Shown: positions 18,320 to 27,580, counted from the first letter of the stretch. The stretch: 48,746 nucleotides of DNA from XYA12-FULL-58-9 sp001798605 (GCA_036736205.1 DAINMX010000020.1:1-48746), one strand, 5' to 3'. Numbers and translations are program-made. Notes: generated by a model not told the origin, from the sequence alone.

Positions 18320-19059
18320 ATGAAGAATGCACCCCTCCCGCTTGCCGTCTGCATCACCTTGTGGGTCGCAGGCTGTTCCGATGACCCCAGCAAACAACCA
18401 ACCTGCGATGGCAAGTTCTTCGGCTTGCCGAGTGAGTCGACAGGTCTCGACGCCGACATCTGCGCCCCTGAATGTCGGTGCGGTGACGTGAGCTTTGTCG
18501 CCACCATCCATTTGGAAGAGGAGATCAATCGCCTCGCGGCTACCACCCTGATCGCCCCACCGCCAACCCCCGATGTCGATCCTTATGCGGCGTCAGTGCT
18601 TCCAATTGCCGATACCGAATCTGTCTGCACCGTCGTGCCAGACGACAATATGCCTCGCGCATACCGCCTCGAGACCGTACGCGCGGATACAGCCGGTGAC
18701 GGCATCATAACCCACTTCAACGCCTGTGGGCTGTGCTCGTCACTGCAAGACCTAAGTGTTTATATGCGATATCCCGATCTCACCACCCCCGTTCGCGCCT
18801 GCGCCATGCTGTCTGTTACCGGTCCGGATGAGGACAGCCTTGCCTGTATCGCGGACCTGGGGTTCACCGACCCATGCGCCAAGATCTGGTTCTACAACTC
18901 TCGCAATACCCGCTACGAGTGCCTCGGTCCGTGTTTGGCGGCACTTGAGGATCCCTACCAGTTTCCTGACGGCTCGCTGAACGGGTGCTTGGCATGTGAC
19001 GAAGAAAAGAGCGGCCCCGTGTTCAAGGCAGTCGCTGGTCGCACCCGCCGCAACACGGG
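18320..19059 (+). CDS. Cys-rich lipoprotein, truncated by assembly gap
   Basis: About 246 residues are readable before the run of Ns. The N-terminus is a lipoprotein signal (PLPLAVCITLWVAGC, lipobox VAGC). The mature part has many cysteines in pairs (CAPECRCGD, CGLCSSLQDLSVYMRYPD, CLGPCLAALED, CLACDEEKSG), so it is probably disulfide-rich and outside the cytoplasm. No family is recognised. The frame would meet TGA at 19166-19168 if the gap truly were 100 bases, overlapping the next ATG, but gap length is unknown, so the C-terminus is undefined. It is similar in style, not sequence, to the lipoprotein at 25146. Confidence 0.7.
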
Positions 19060-19159
19060 NNNNNNNNNNNNNNNNNNNNNNNNNNNNNNNNNNNNNNNNN
19101 NNNNNNNNNNNNNNNNNNNNNNNNNNNNNNNNNNNNNNNNNNNNNNNNNNNNNNNNNNN
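19060..19159. other. Assembly gap, 100 Ns
   Basis: Exactly 100 unspecified bases, the usual placeholder for a scaffold join of unknown length. It hides the end of the lipoprotein gene and possibly the true start of the FAAL-like gene or other genes. Confidence 0.98.
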
Positions 19160-19164
19160 ATGAG

Positions 19165-20844
19165 ATGAGCCCAAGCTCGAACCCCAAGGCGGCCCATCTG
19201 AAGAACGAGCGCCCTTGCGTGCCAAAGTACGGAACTTTGGTAGAGGCATTGCGCCACGCCGCCACCGAAGATCCGGAGCGCCTCTACATCAATATGCTCG
19301 ACACCAAAAATGAAGAGCACCGGGTGACCTTTACGGAAATGCTGGCGGAGGCGGAAAGATGGGCCCGCTTCTTTGTCTCCCGTGGCATAGAACGTGGTGC
19401 CACCATTGCCCTCTTGTTGCCGACCAGCCAGGAGGTTCTCGGTGCCTTCTACGGAGCGCAAATGGCAGGTGGCACGCCCGTGCCGTTGCCCTATCCTTTG
19501 GCCCTCGGTAATGCAGACGCCTACGTACTCGGCTTTGAGCACATTGTCGCGAGCGCCAATCCGACACTATTGATTACGACCGAACAGTACAAAGAGGCGG
19601 GACTCGTCCTTTTGCGCGGCATTGACAAGAATGAAGACAGCGTCGTCATCGCCGCCGAAATCGAGGACGCTCCCGAGTGTCATTTTCCCGACATCTCCCC
19701 CACCGATCTCGCACTGGTGCAATACACGTCTGGCCCCGTCGGCGTCCCAACCGGTGTGGAGCTCAGTCACGGGAACATACTCGCCAATGTCCTGGGGCTC
19801 GGCCAGGCGCTGTCGTTGAGCCGTGATGATGTCGCTCTCAACTGGGTACCTTTGGTGCAGGACATGGGGCTCGTCGGCGGCCTTTTCACCAGCCTCTATT
19901 GGCGGTGCCCATTGCACGTCATGCCGCCGCAGTCGTTTCTGATGCATCCCCATCGTTGGCTGAAAAACATCGCCGATTACGGTGTCACGCTCTCGGTGGC
20001 TCCCAACTTTGCCTACCAGCTTTGTGTTCGACGAGTCCGTGACAAACACCTGGATGGCCTCGACCTGAGCAGGTGGCGTCTGGCGCTCAACGGTGCCGAG
20101 ACTGTCTATCCACAATCGGTGCAGGCATTCTGCGACAAGCTGGCTGGCACCAAGTTTTTCCCAAGTACGATGTTGCCAACCTATGGACTGGCGGAAAACA
20201 CCTTGGCCACCGCCATTCCCAGCCTCGACAACACTTACACCACGGCGCGCCATCCCGAGGATGCCTCCCGTGAGGTGGTATCCGTTGGCGGCCCCCTCGC
20301 CGGCCAAGAGCTAGCGATCCTCGACGAACAGGGCAAGGTTGTGTCCGAAGGGGAGCTCGGCGAGATCGCCGTTCGTGGACCGTGCAAGATGCGGGGATAC
20401 CGCAACAACCAGAGCGCCACAGACCGAGCTATCCGTAACGACTGGCTGCACACCGGTGATATCGGGTTCATAACGGGTGGTCGCCTGTTCATCACCGATC
20501 GCAAAAAAGAGATGATCATCAAGATGGGTCGCAATTATTATCCCGACGACATCGAGCAGATCATCGGCTCTTGCGAGAGCGTCGATTGCGGCCCGGTGGT
20601 GGCCTTCGCCCTCAACAATTCGGATTCGGGCACCGAAGACCTGGTCATCGTCGCTGAAATCGCGGTGACGGATGAAGAAGAGAACAAGCGCATCACCACC
20701 GCTTTGAATACTCACCTCCTCGACCTACTCGGCATTCGCGCGGACACGATCCACCTCGTGGCCCCTGGAACTCTTGCAACCGGAGTCAGCCAGAGCGCAA
20801 GGCGCACCCAGATCCGCGAGCGCACGCAAAGCGGCGAGAAATGA
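19165..20844 (+). CDS. FAAL-like protein with eroded adenylation motifs
   Basis: 559 residues with the fold of fatty-acyl-AMP ligases: VPLPYPLALG, WLKNIADYGVTLSVAPNFAY, LALNGAETVYPQSV, PTYGLAENTLA and LHTGDIGFITGGRLFITDR. Key catalytic motifs are damaged. The P-loop reads TSGPVGVPTG (residues 188-197) where the family has TSGSTGxPKG; the usual H in yHDMG is Q232; and the C-terminal A10 lysine of PKTSSGK is missing (TGVSQSARR, 539-547). It may bind acyl-adenylate or an ACP without making adenylate, or be a decaying gene. Stop overlaps the next start (ATGA, 20841-20844). The start is only five bases after the gap, so it might begin further upstream. Confidence 0.85.
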   Translation: MSPSSNPKAAHLKNERPCVPKYGTLVEALRHAATEDPERLYINMLDTKNEEHRVTFTEMLAEAERWARFFVSRGIERGATIALLLPTSQEVLGAFYGAQMAGGTPVPLPYPLALGNADAYVLGFEHIVASANPTLLITTEQYKEAGLVLLRGIDKNEDSVVIAAEIEDAPECHFPDISPTDLALVQYTSGPVGVPTGVELSHGNILANVLGLGQALSLSRDDVALNWVPLVQDMGLVGGLFTSLYWRCPLHVMPPQSFLMHPHRWLKNIADYGVTLSVAPNFAYQLCVRRVRDKHLDGLDLSRWRLALNGAETVYPQSVQAFCDKLAGTKFFPSTMLPTYGLAENTLATAIPSLDNTYTTARHPEDASREVVSVGGPLAGQELAILDEQGKVVSEGELGEIAVRGPCKMRGYRNNQSATDRAIRNDWLHTGDIGFITGGRLFITDRKKEMIIKMGRNYYPDDIEQIIGSCESVDCGPVVAFALNNSDSGTEDLVIVAEIAVTDEEENKRITTALNTHLLDLLGIRADTIHLVAPGTLATGVSQSARRTQIRERTQSGEK

Positions 20845-21839
20845 AAGCGGTCGTCGTCGGCGCTACGGGGTTTTTGGGGCTCAACATCATAGAAGCCCTC
20901 AAAGCGGCTGACAGCCCATTCGATGAAATTGTCGCCACCCGCCGCAAGTCGAGCAATACGATATTCCTGCGCCGGCTGAAGGTGCCGATGGTTGAGGCCG
21001 CCCTCGAAGACGTCGACTCTCTGGTAAACGCCTTTGAGAACACCGACGTCGTCTACTTTGCCGCTGGGCACTACCCGCGGTTGTCAGTTGATACCGCAGA
21101 TCAAGTGCGACAGGCGGTGGGCGGCGCGGAGAATCTCTTCAACGCCGCGCGACAGGCCAAGGTGAGGCGAGTGATCTACACCGGCTCCGTCGTCACCGTG
21201 GGTCGCCCAACCGAGGATCGACTGGCCACGGAAGCGGACGGCTCGCCTTCCATTCCCGATGGCAGCACCTATTTCGCCGTCAAGGTGGCCCTCGAACCGG
21301 CTGTCATGGCCGCACACGGCGTTGAGACCATCGCCTTGTCTCCCACCGGCTGTTTTGGCCCATTTGACCATAAGGTGGGCACTGGATTCTACATTGTGGG
21401 TATGGCCAATCAGGCCCTTAGCGTGTACACAGACGGCCGCATCAATGTGGTCGATGCGCGAGACGTGGCGGCTGCACATGTTCAGGCAGCCACCCGCGGC
21501 CGCCCAGGTGAGAGACTCATCCTCGGCGGACACAACGTCAGGGTGACCGCGTTGCTGCAGATGGTGTCACGCCTGTTTGGAGTGCCGATGCCAGAACGTT
21601 GTATGACAGCCGCTGAAGCGGTAGTTTTCGCCTCGGCTGAAGAAGAACGGTGTCACAAAGAAGGAAAAGGTCGACCAGCGATATCCCGTGAGATCGTCGA
21701 CATGATCGTACACGGGCAGTTTGTCGACTCGAGCAAAGCAAAAACGGAGTTAGGTTTCACAGTGCGGCCACTTGAAGACACTCTGATGGCGTCATTCGAG
21801 TGGTACCGAGCCAATGGCTTCATCCGCAGGAATGGGTAG
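20841..21839 (+). CDS. NAD(P)-dependent epimerase/reductase (dihydroflavonol-reductase-like extended SDR)
   Basis: 332 residues. The Rossmann start is VGATGFLGLNIIEAL (residues 6-20) and the active site is YFAVK in the STYFAVKVALE segment, with the upstream Ser in YTGSVVTVGRP. LSPTGCFGPFD and INVVDARDVAAAHVQA are typical of the 3-beta-hydroxysteroid/dihydroflavonol-reductase branch. It is translationally coupled (ATGA) to the FAAL-like gene, so the two products probably act on one ACP- or CoA-bound acyl substrate, reducing a keto group or oxidising a hydroxyl. The substrate is not deducible. Confidence 0.87.
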   Translation: MKAVVVGATGFLGLNIIEALKAADSPFDEIVATRRKSSNTIFLRRLKVPMVEAALEDVDSLVNAFENTDVVYFAAGHYPRLSVDTADQVRQAVGGAENLFNAARQAKVRRVIYTGSVVTVGRPTEDRLATEADGSPSIPDGSTYFAVKVALEPAVMAAHGVETIALSPTGCFGPFDHKVGTGFYIVGMANQALSVYTDGRINVVDARDVAAAHVQAATRGRPGERLILGGHNVRVTALLQMVSRLFGVPMPERCMTAAEAVVFASAEEERCHKEGKGRPAISREIVDMIVHGQFVDSSKAKTELGFTVRPLEDTLMASFEWYRANGFIRRNG

Positions 21840-21879
21840 TTGCGGACAACAGCGAACAAGAAAAACCAGGAGCAAGACC

Positions 21880-22125
21880 ATGGCCAACAAGGCAGAGCTC
21901 ACCAAATTCGTTTACGATGTAGTCGCCGAGCTGGCGGACCTCGACAGGGGGGAAATCAAGGGAACAGATCGCCTGCGTGAAGACCTCGGACTCGATTCAT
22001 TGCAGAGCATGGAGATGCTCTCGCGAGTCAGTGAAGAGTTTGACATTGATCCCGACATGGAAGAGGTCATGAAGGTCAACACCGTCGACGAGACCATCAC
22101 GGCGCTTTCCGGCGTTCTCAGCTGA
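21880..22125 (+). CDS. Acyl carrier protein
   Basis: 81 residues, started at the ATG at 21880, which has AGGAG at 21868-21872. The phosphopantetheine site is LGLDSLQSM with Ser40. It is acidic and helical in pattern, as for a discrete ACP. It stands between the reductase and the radical SAM gene and is probably the carrier on which this cassette works. It differs clearly from the second ACP at 29570, so the two loading systems are likely separate. Confidence 0.92.
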   Translation: MANKAELTKFVYDVVAELADLDRGEIKGTDRLREDLGLDSLQSMEMLSRVSEEFDIDPDMEEVMKVNTVDETITALSGVLS

Positions 22126-22138
22126 TAGCGAGTATCTC

Positions 22139-23446
22139 GTGAAAATCACATTCGTATACCCATCTTTCGAGCGACACGCGGACGCTCACCCCGAGTTGCG
22201 CGATGACGTGCCGGTCGATGAATACCTCGGACCGCCCTCCCTGGGTATCGCCCAGGTAGCCGCAACCACTCCCGAAGGACACGAGATCGAGTTCATTGAC
22301 GACAGGATCACACCTCTCGACCCCGATCATGAGTCCGATCTGTTTGCATTTTCGTTTTTTACGCCCGCAGCAACCCGTGCCCTGGAGCTCGGTGATGCCT
22401 TGCTCAAGCGTGGCAAAAATGTCGTCATGGGCGGCATTTTCCCCAGCCGCATGCCCGACGAGACCGCGTTGCATTGCAACTCCGTGGTCGTTGGCGAGGG
22501 GGAAAACATCTGGCCCCGAGTGGTCGCCGACGCCGAGCGCGGGCGACTCAAGTCCCGATACGAATCCGGCGACGTTGTCGACCTGATGTTGTTGCCACCA
22601 CCGCGGGTGGACCTCTACCTCAACAATGAGCGCGACGGTTTCAGACCCGACGACTACCCGTTGCAAACATCCCGTGGCTGTCCGCTGAAGTGCGACGCGT
22701 GCGTCTTACCGTTGATGCATGGGCCGCAGATCCGTCAGCACTCGATTGAAAACCTGTTGAAGACAATGCTCACGTTTGCCAACGCCGGCAAACGGATTTC
22801 CTTGACCGAAGACACCTCGTCCTTTGGGTTGCAGGGAACGCGCAAAGCCTTCCGTAGCTTTCTCGACACGGTTGTCGCCGAGCAAGAGAATGGCTCAAAG
22901 ATCGACTTGAGTTATGTCGGCATCAGCATGCCGATGATCCTCAATCTCGACACCACTCTCCTCGAGCTGCTCAAGAAGACCGGAATCAACCGCTTCTACC
23001 TGGTTGGTGGTTTCGATCCGATCACACGCAAAGCCTTTGGAACCGGCGACGCCGAAGCCATGGGCAAGGCCGAGCGGACTATCGCTCGTTGCCATGAATA
23101 CGGCATCGATCCTTACGTATCGTTCTTGGTCGGCAATCGAGATGACGACGAGGGCGTTTTCGATCGCATGCTCGAGTTCGCACAGCGGACCAAGATCGAC
23201 CTCGCGGAGTTTGTGATCTCGACACCCTACCCAGGTACGCCACTGTGGCTCGAGTACACCGAGGAAGAGCGCATCTTCGACTACAAATGGAAACACTACA
23301 ACGACGCCAACGTCGTGTTCCACCCACACAAAATGAGCTCCGAACGACTCCTCGAAGGCTACCTCCACCTTTGGCGAGAATTCTACCGCGGGCGCCACGA
23401 CGACTTCGAGAAACGCGACGAAGAGCGCCGCATCGTTCAGTTCTGA
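22139..23446 (+). CDS. Radical SAM enzyme with N-terminal B12-binding-like domain
   Basis: 435 residues from a GTG start 13 bp after the ACP. Residues ~1-145 look like a cobalamin-binding-type Rossmann domain (PPSLGIAQVAATTPEG, VVMGGIFPSRMP, VVVGEGENIWPRVV), but no DxHxxG motif is seen, so B12 may bind base-off without a His ligand or not at all. The radical SAM cluster motif is CX3CX2C in RGCPLKCDACVLP (Cys181, 185, 188). The C-terminal part keeps family landmarks (FYLVGGFDPITRKAF, TPYPGTPLWLEY). Such enzymes carry out radical C-H chemistry such as methylation or ring formation. Adjacent ACP and acyl-CoA dehydrogenase-like genes suggest an acyl chain as the substrate. Confidence 0.88.
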   Translation: MKITFVYPSFERHADAHPELRDDVPVDEYLGPPSLGIAQVAATTPEGHEIEFIDDRITPLDPDHESDLFAFSFFTPAATRALELGDALLKRGKNVVMGGIFPSRMPDETALHCNSVVVGEGENIWPRVVADAERGRLKSRYESGDVVDLMLLPPPRVDLYLNNERDGFRPDDYPLQTSRGCPLKCDACVLPLMHGPQIRQHSIENLLKTMLTFANAGKRISLTEDTSSFGLQGTRKAFRSFLDTVVAEQENGSKIDLSYVGISMPMILNLDTTLLELLKKTGINRFYLVGGFDPITRKAFGTGDAEAMGKAERTIARCHEYGIDPYVSFLVGNRDDDEGVFDRMLEFAQRTKIDLAEFVISTPYPGTPLWLEYTEEERIFDYKWKHYNDANVVFHPHKMSSERLLEGYLHLWREFYRGRHDDFEKRDEERRIVQF

Positions 23447-23501
23447 ATCGAAACCAACCCACCGCCGGATGACAAGTTCAGCGAGCACCGGAGAGTAAAC
23501 G

Positions 23502-25121
23502 ATGACCAATCCGTTTTCCTCAGTAGTTGAACACGCAACGGATATTGCCGATGGCCTCGTTCGCCCGGGAATCGATGCCGACGAGGCTGACGCCGTCGAC
23601 ATGATGGCAGAGTCGGTTCGCACGTGGGCAGAACGCCACATTGATGCCGCCGCCATCGACGAGAATCACACCATCGAACCCGACGTTTATAACTCCGCAG
23701 CTGAGCTCGGACTCTTCGGTCTCACCATCCCGGCCGAGTATGACGGTGCCGGTTTCTCGTTGAGCGCCGCCGCTCGAGTCACCGAAGAGGTGGCTACTTT
23801 CAATTGCTCCGTGGCAACCGCCATCGGTCTGCACTGTGGCCTGGGTCTTCGCGGCCTCATCGCCTTTGGCTCCGACGCTCTGAAATCAGAGTACCTGCCC
23901 AAATTGGCATCAGGCGAGCACATCGCCGCCTTCGCCGCCACCGAACCCGACGCCGGCTCACACATCGCCGGGGTCAAGACGACGGGCAGATGGGACGGAC
24001 AGTCCAAGCTGACCGTCAACGGCAGCAAGTGCTACGTCACCAATGGTGCCGTTGCCGATGTCTACACAATTCTGGCAAAAACCCCCGGCTTTGGTGGTGC
24101 CAAACGCGGTTACAGCATTCTCCTACTCGACAAGGGTATGCCCGGCATCGAAGTCGGAGCCGAAGAAAACAAAATGGGTATTCGTGGCTCGTCCACCACA
24201 ACCCTGAGCTTCGATGATGTTATCGTCGATACCAGCCATGTCATCGGTGAGCCTGCCAAGGGATTGGACCTCATGAACGAGATCCTCGCCTGGGGTCGCA
24301 CCCTGATGTCGGCGGGTTGCCTCGGCGGCGCACGCCAAGCCTTGACACAGGCGTCGGCGTATGTGCTCGAGCGCCATCAGTTCAACAAACCCATCGGCTC
24401 CTTTGGCCTGGTGCGGGAAAAGATCGCTGAGATGCGTGCGCGCTTCTATGCCGCAGAGAGCCTCGTCCGCTTGACCACGTTGCTGCAATCGTCGTACGGC
24501 TCCGACATCATCTGGGAATCGTCAATTGCCAAAGTTCATGCCTCAGAGGCAGCGGGCTTCATCACCGACGCGAGCCTGCAGGTCCACGGTGGTGCCGGCT
24601 TCATTGAGGAAACTGGCCTATCACGTTTCGTTCGCGATCTTCGCATCACCCGCATCTTTGAAGGTGCCAACGAGGTATTGCGCTTCCACATCGCAGCAGC
24701 CGCCCTCAGCTTCGCCGCTGAGCTGCCCGATGTCACTGCCGTTGCCCCTAAGATTGCCCCAGAGCTCCAGGGTCTCGCGCGACAATATGACGACTCAGTG
24801 CGAGCGCTCGGTGGCGTCTTTCATAAGCTGCGCGCCGACCTTGGTATCCGTGTGGCTGAGCACCAATTGCTACTCGGCAAGGCCGCAGACGCCGCCATCG
24901 GCAGCTTCACCTTGTTGGCAACATTGTTGCGGACTCAAGGCCTCCTCAAAGATGCCAACGATGCCGAGCGCATTCGGCTCATCGATCTCGCCACCTATGC
25001 CTGCACGATATTGAACACCACCATCGAGTCAGGTCTTGCCGCTGCCTTGCGTCGCGACCAAGAAGATCTCGTCAACCGCATCAGCGAAGCCGAATACGAG
25101 TCGGTCCGCGCGCGGCTTTAG
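23502..25121 (+). CDS. Acyl-CoA dehydrogenase-like flavoprotein
   Basis: 539 residues, longer than medium-chain enzymes (~400) because of a C-terminal helical extension like that of VLCAD/ACAD9. Landmarks are FAATEPDAGSHIAGVKTTG, KMGIRGSSTTTLSFDDV, the FAD-side QVHGGAGFIEE and the catalytic base in IFEGANEVLRFHIA (Glu387). It removes hydrogens from the alpha-beta positions of an acyl thioester. Beside an ACP it may act on acyl-ACP rather than acyl-CoA, as ACADs in natural-product clusters do. It follows the radical SAM gene by 55 bp and is likely in the same transcript. Confidence 0.92.
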   Translation: MTNPFSSVVEHATDIADGLVRPGIDADEADAVDMMAESVRTWAERHIDAAAIDENHTIEPDVYNSAAELGLFGLTIPAEYDGAGFSLSAAARVTEEVATFNCSVATAIGLHCGLGLRGLIAFGSDALKSEYLPKLASGEHIAAFAATEPDAGSHIAGVKTTGRWDGQSKLTVNGSKCYVTNGAVADVYTILAKTPGFGGAKRGYSILLLDKGMPGIEVGAEENKMGIRGSSTTTLSFDDVIVDTSHVIGEPAKGLDLMNEILAWGRTLMSAGCLGGARQALTQASAYVLERHQFNKPIGSFGLVREKIAEMRARFYAAESLVRLTTLLQSSYGSDIIWESSIAKVHASEAAGFITDASLQVHGGAGFIEETGLSRFVRDLRITRIFEGANEVLRFHIAAAALSFAAELPDVTAVAPKIAPELQGLARQYDDSVRALGGVFHKLRADLGIRVAEHQLLLGKAADAAIGSFTLLATLLRTQGLLKDANDAERIRLIDLATYACTILNTTIESGLAAALRRDQEDLVNRISEAEYESVRARL

Positions 25122-25145
25122 CTCTCAACTCCCGTCGAGGACACC

Positions 25146-26576
25146 ATGCGATTTGTCATCACACTCTCTCTCTGTTCTGTCCTGCTCGGATGCGAAGGCG
25201 ATAAGGTCGATGCCATGGCGAAGATTCGCTGGCAGATCGACTACAGCGACCCGTCCGACGACGCGCGGGTCCCTGACCTGCGAAACTGCGACAACCAACC
25301 AACCCCTGCGGTTGTCCCGTTGTATCGCGCCATTGCAAACGTTCACCTCGTCATCGTCGATCCCGAGGGACAAGTTCCTGGCATCGATAACGACTTCCCG
25401 TGCGCGCAGGGATACGGTGGCAAATTCGTGCCCATCATGGGTTTGGCGAAGCAGGTTTTCGCCCTCACTCTCGAGGCTGAAACCGCGGACGGAACTGTTC
25501 TCTACCGTTACACCAACAAGAGCTACGACGTGACAGCGTTCCGAGAAGATACGTTTGTATTGACGCCAACCACAGGCGAGGTCGTCTTCTATCCTGAGTT
25601 CGATGGCAGCAGCGAATGTCCCACTGACGTGGTTGCCATCGACTACACGATGTACCGCTATGATACAGACTTGGAGACAACCCCCACGGTAACGGGCATC
25701 CTCGACCCAGCCTGCACCGGTGGATTCACCAACGAGGTTCTCGTCCGTGAAGTGCCCGTTATCCAGGATGATCCCCGCAGGACCTACAACAGTTTCAAGC
25801 TCGTCCTCGAAGCGAAGAGTGCAAGTGGTGCGACCCTCCACTGTGGCATCAACGAGTCCCGCGTCGTCCATCCCGGCGTTCAGCGCCTCGGCGGCGACGA
25901 AACGCTCCTCGCGGGAACGTGTCCACCCGCTGAATGGACCTGCTCGGGAGGTTACGACCGCGGTGATGGTTGCCATTGTGAATGCGGCGCTCCCGACCCA
26001 GATTGTGCTTTGATCAATCAGAAGCTCATCGGTTGCGGCACCTCTCACGAATGCACGACATGCAACGTGAGCGGCCAATGCGCCGCCTGCATACCCGATT
26101 GCGATGGACGCGTTTGCGGTGACGACGGCTGCCATGGCTCTTGCGGTACCTGCGCGGGTACCTGCAACGCGGATGGGTCTTGCGTCGGCACCGTGTGCGG
26201 CCCCAACAGTCATCCCAACACCGTGGGCGACGTCTGCGTGTGCGACCTCGGCTACAGCCAAGGAAACACAGAGTGTGAGTGGGTCTCGCCCGGGGTCACC
26301 GGCGTCGATCGCGCCAAGCTCCTCAATGATCTGAACCAGTCAGAGGCAGAGCAGGTGTGCAGCTGGTTCGGCGGATTGTTCGATGGCACCTATGCCTGCG
26401 ACGCAACCTGCGGCGATTCGATAGAGCTCACGGAAGATGTCTGCGACGGGATGCTGACGTTCCTCCCTTGCCAGGTCGCGCTGTTCGAGGATTGCTATCT
26501 GTCACAACAGGGCGAAGGTTGTCCAGCCGTCACGACGCAAGAGTGTGAGGACTTCTTCGAATGTGCTGGGACCTAG
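25146..26576 (+). CDS. Cys-rich lipoprotein
   Basis: 476 residues. A lipoprotein signal is clear (MRFVITLSLCSVLLGC, lipobox LLGC). The N-terminal ~270 residues look like beta-rich secreted domains. Residues ~270-380 are dense in cysteine and glycine (CSGGYDRGDGCHCECG, CDGRVCGDDGCHGSCGTC, CVCDLGYSQGNTECEW), resembling EGF-like or VWC-like surface repeats common in Myxococcota-type genomes. The C-terminal ~100 residues carry further Cys pairs. No enzyme motif is seen. It ends four bases before the convergent ketosphinganine-reductase-like gene. Confidence 0.75.
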   Translation: MRFVITLSLCSVLLGCEGDKVDAMAKIRWQIDYSDPSDDARVPDLRNCDNQPTPAVVPLYRAIANVHLVIVDPEGQVPGIDNDFPCAQGYGGKFVPIMGLAKQVFALTLEAETADGTVLYRYTNKSYDVTAFREDTFVLTPTTGEVVFYPEFDGSSECPTDVVAIDYTMYRYDTDLETTPTVTGILDPACTGGFTNEVLVREVPVIQDDPRRTYNSFKLVLEAKSASGATLHCGINESRVVHPGVQRLGGDETLLAGTCPPAEWTCSGGYDRGDGCHCECGAPDPDCALINQKLIGCGTSHECTTCNVSGQCAACIPDCDGRVCGDDGCHGSCGTCAGTCNADGSCVGTVCGPNSHPNTVGDVCVCDLGYSQGNTECEWVSPGVTGVDRAKLLNDLNQSEAEQVCSWFGGLFDGTYACDATCGDSIELTEDVCDGMLTFLPCQVALFEDCYLSQQGEGCPAVTTQECEDFFECAGT

Positions 26577-26580
26577 TGAG

Positions 26581-27438
26581 CTAACGCCCGGCCGGCAGCT
26601 CTTTGCTCCCCTCAACTCGTTTGAAGGCTTTGCGCAATTCACCGTCGTTGATCCAGCGCGACAGGCCTGGGAAGTGGCGAAACAAAAGACGCATGAACTT
26701 ACTGTCGAGGCCGCAGAGGTGCTCGAACTTTCCTTGAGCGATCGCCTTGAGCATCGACTGGGCAACCTGTTCGGCTGTGTAAATCTTGTTGAAGCCTGAC
26801 TCCGATTCATAGGACCAGACCGCCTTGGGTTTGATCTGGTTTTCTTTTTCCAGGCCGGGCGTCTCGGTGGTGGGGGGATAACTCAAGGTCACCTTGATTC
26901 CGTGCGGCAAGAGCTCATGCCGCAGGCTCTCGGCAAAACCGCGAACAGCATACTTGCTTGCCGAGTAAGCGGAGTAACCGAAGGCACCGAAGAAACCCAG
27001 CATGGAAGAGACCAGGCAGATATTGCCGCTCTTCTGCTTCATCATATGTGGCAAGAACGCCCGCACGACATTGACGTGTCCCAGGTAGTTGACCTGGATC
27101 ATGTCCTCAAAAACCGAGTCCGGCATTTCGTGAACCCAACCGGTATGGGCATAGCCAGAATTGGCGATCAGGACGTCGAGGCCACCCAAACCCTCGATCG
27201 CTTTTCTGGCAGCATCATGGACGCTTGGACGATCTGTGACATCGAGGGTAACGGCACCGGTACGTTGACTGGTCGAGGCAATCTCGCGCACCTGTTTGAG
27301 GGCCGCATCGAGGCGGGCGCGACCACGAGCTGCAATGAACACATCAGCCCCCAGAGCGGCCAAATCCTTCGCCAGACCCAGGCCAATCCCGGCAGAACCG
27401 CCGGCGATGAAGACTCTCTTGCCTCGATACCAATCCAT
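26581..27438 (-). CDS. 3-ketosphinganine-reductase-like short-chain dehydrogenase (KDSR family)
   Basis: 285 residues. The SDR cofactor motif is GGSAGIG (13-19), the active site Ser is in VSSMLG (144-145) and the catalytic pair is YSASK (Tyr158, Lys162). The segment YPPTTETPGLEKENQIKP closely follows the signature of eukaryotic 3-ketodihydrosphingosine reductase (YPPDTDTPG...), which separates this branch from general SDRs. It would reduce the 3-keto group left after an AONS condensation, giving a sphinganine-like base. Strong Shine-Dalgarno GGAGGG at 27445-27450, six bases before ATG. It is divergent from the FAAL-ACP-PKS/AONS operon across 250 bp, so shared control is plausible. Confidence 0.85.
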   Translation of the reverse strand: MDWYRGKRVFIAGGSAGIGLGLAKDLAALGADVFIAARGRARLDAALKQVREIASTSQRTGAVTLDVTDRPSVHDAARKAIEGLGGLDVLIANSGYAHTGWVHEMPDSVFEDMIQVNYLGHVNVVRAFLPHMMKQKSGNICLVSSMLGFFGAFGYSAYSASKYAVRGFAESLRHELLPHGIKVTLSYPPTTETPGLEKENQIKPKAVWSYESESGFNKIYTAEQVAQSMLKAIAQGKFEHLCGLDSKFMRLLFRHFPGLSRWINDGELRKAFKRVEGSKELPAGR

Positions 27439-27580
27439 CGCAATCCCTCCTATGCGCTCTCAGGCTCCGAGAGCACGATTCTCGCCGCGGATGAATATCA
27501 CCCATCGCGGCGACGTACCATGCAGGGCGGAAAGGTGCAACGCACAGCGTCAGGACGGACTTCTCGTGGTATCAAAGTCG

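Noticed and set aside
18752..19542. Frames that read through the Ns on the minus strand
   Set aside because: The apparent continuity comes from unspecified bases, so no gene can be supported.
25125..26261. Open frame of 378 codons opposite the lipoprotein
   Set aside because: Antisense of a gene with a signal peptide and Cys pattern. The shadow is rich in Ala and Val by reverse codon bias only.
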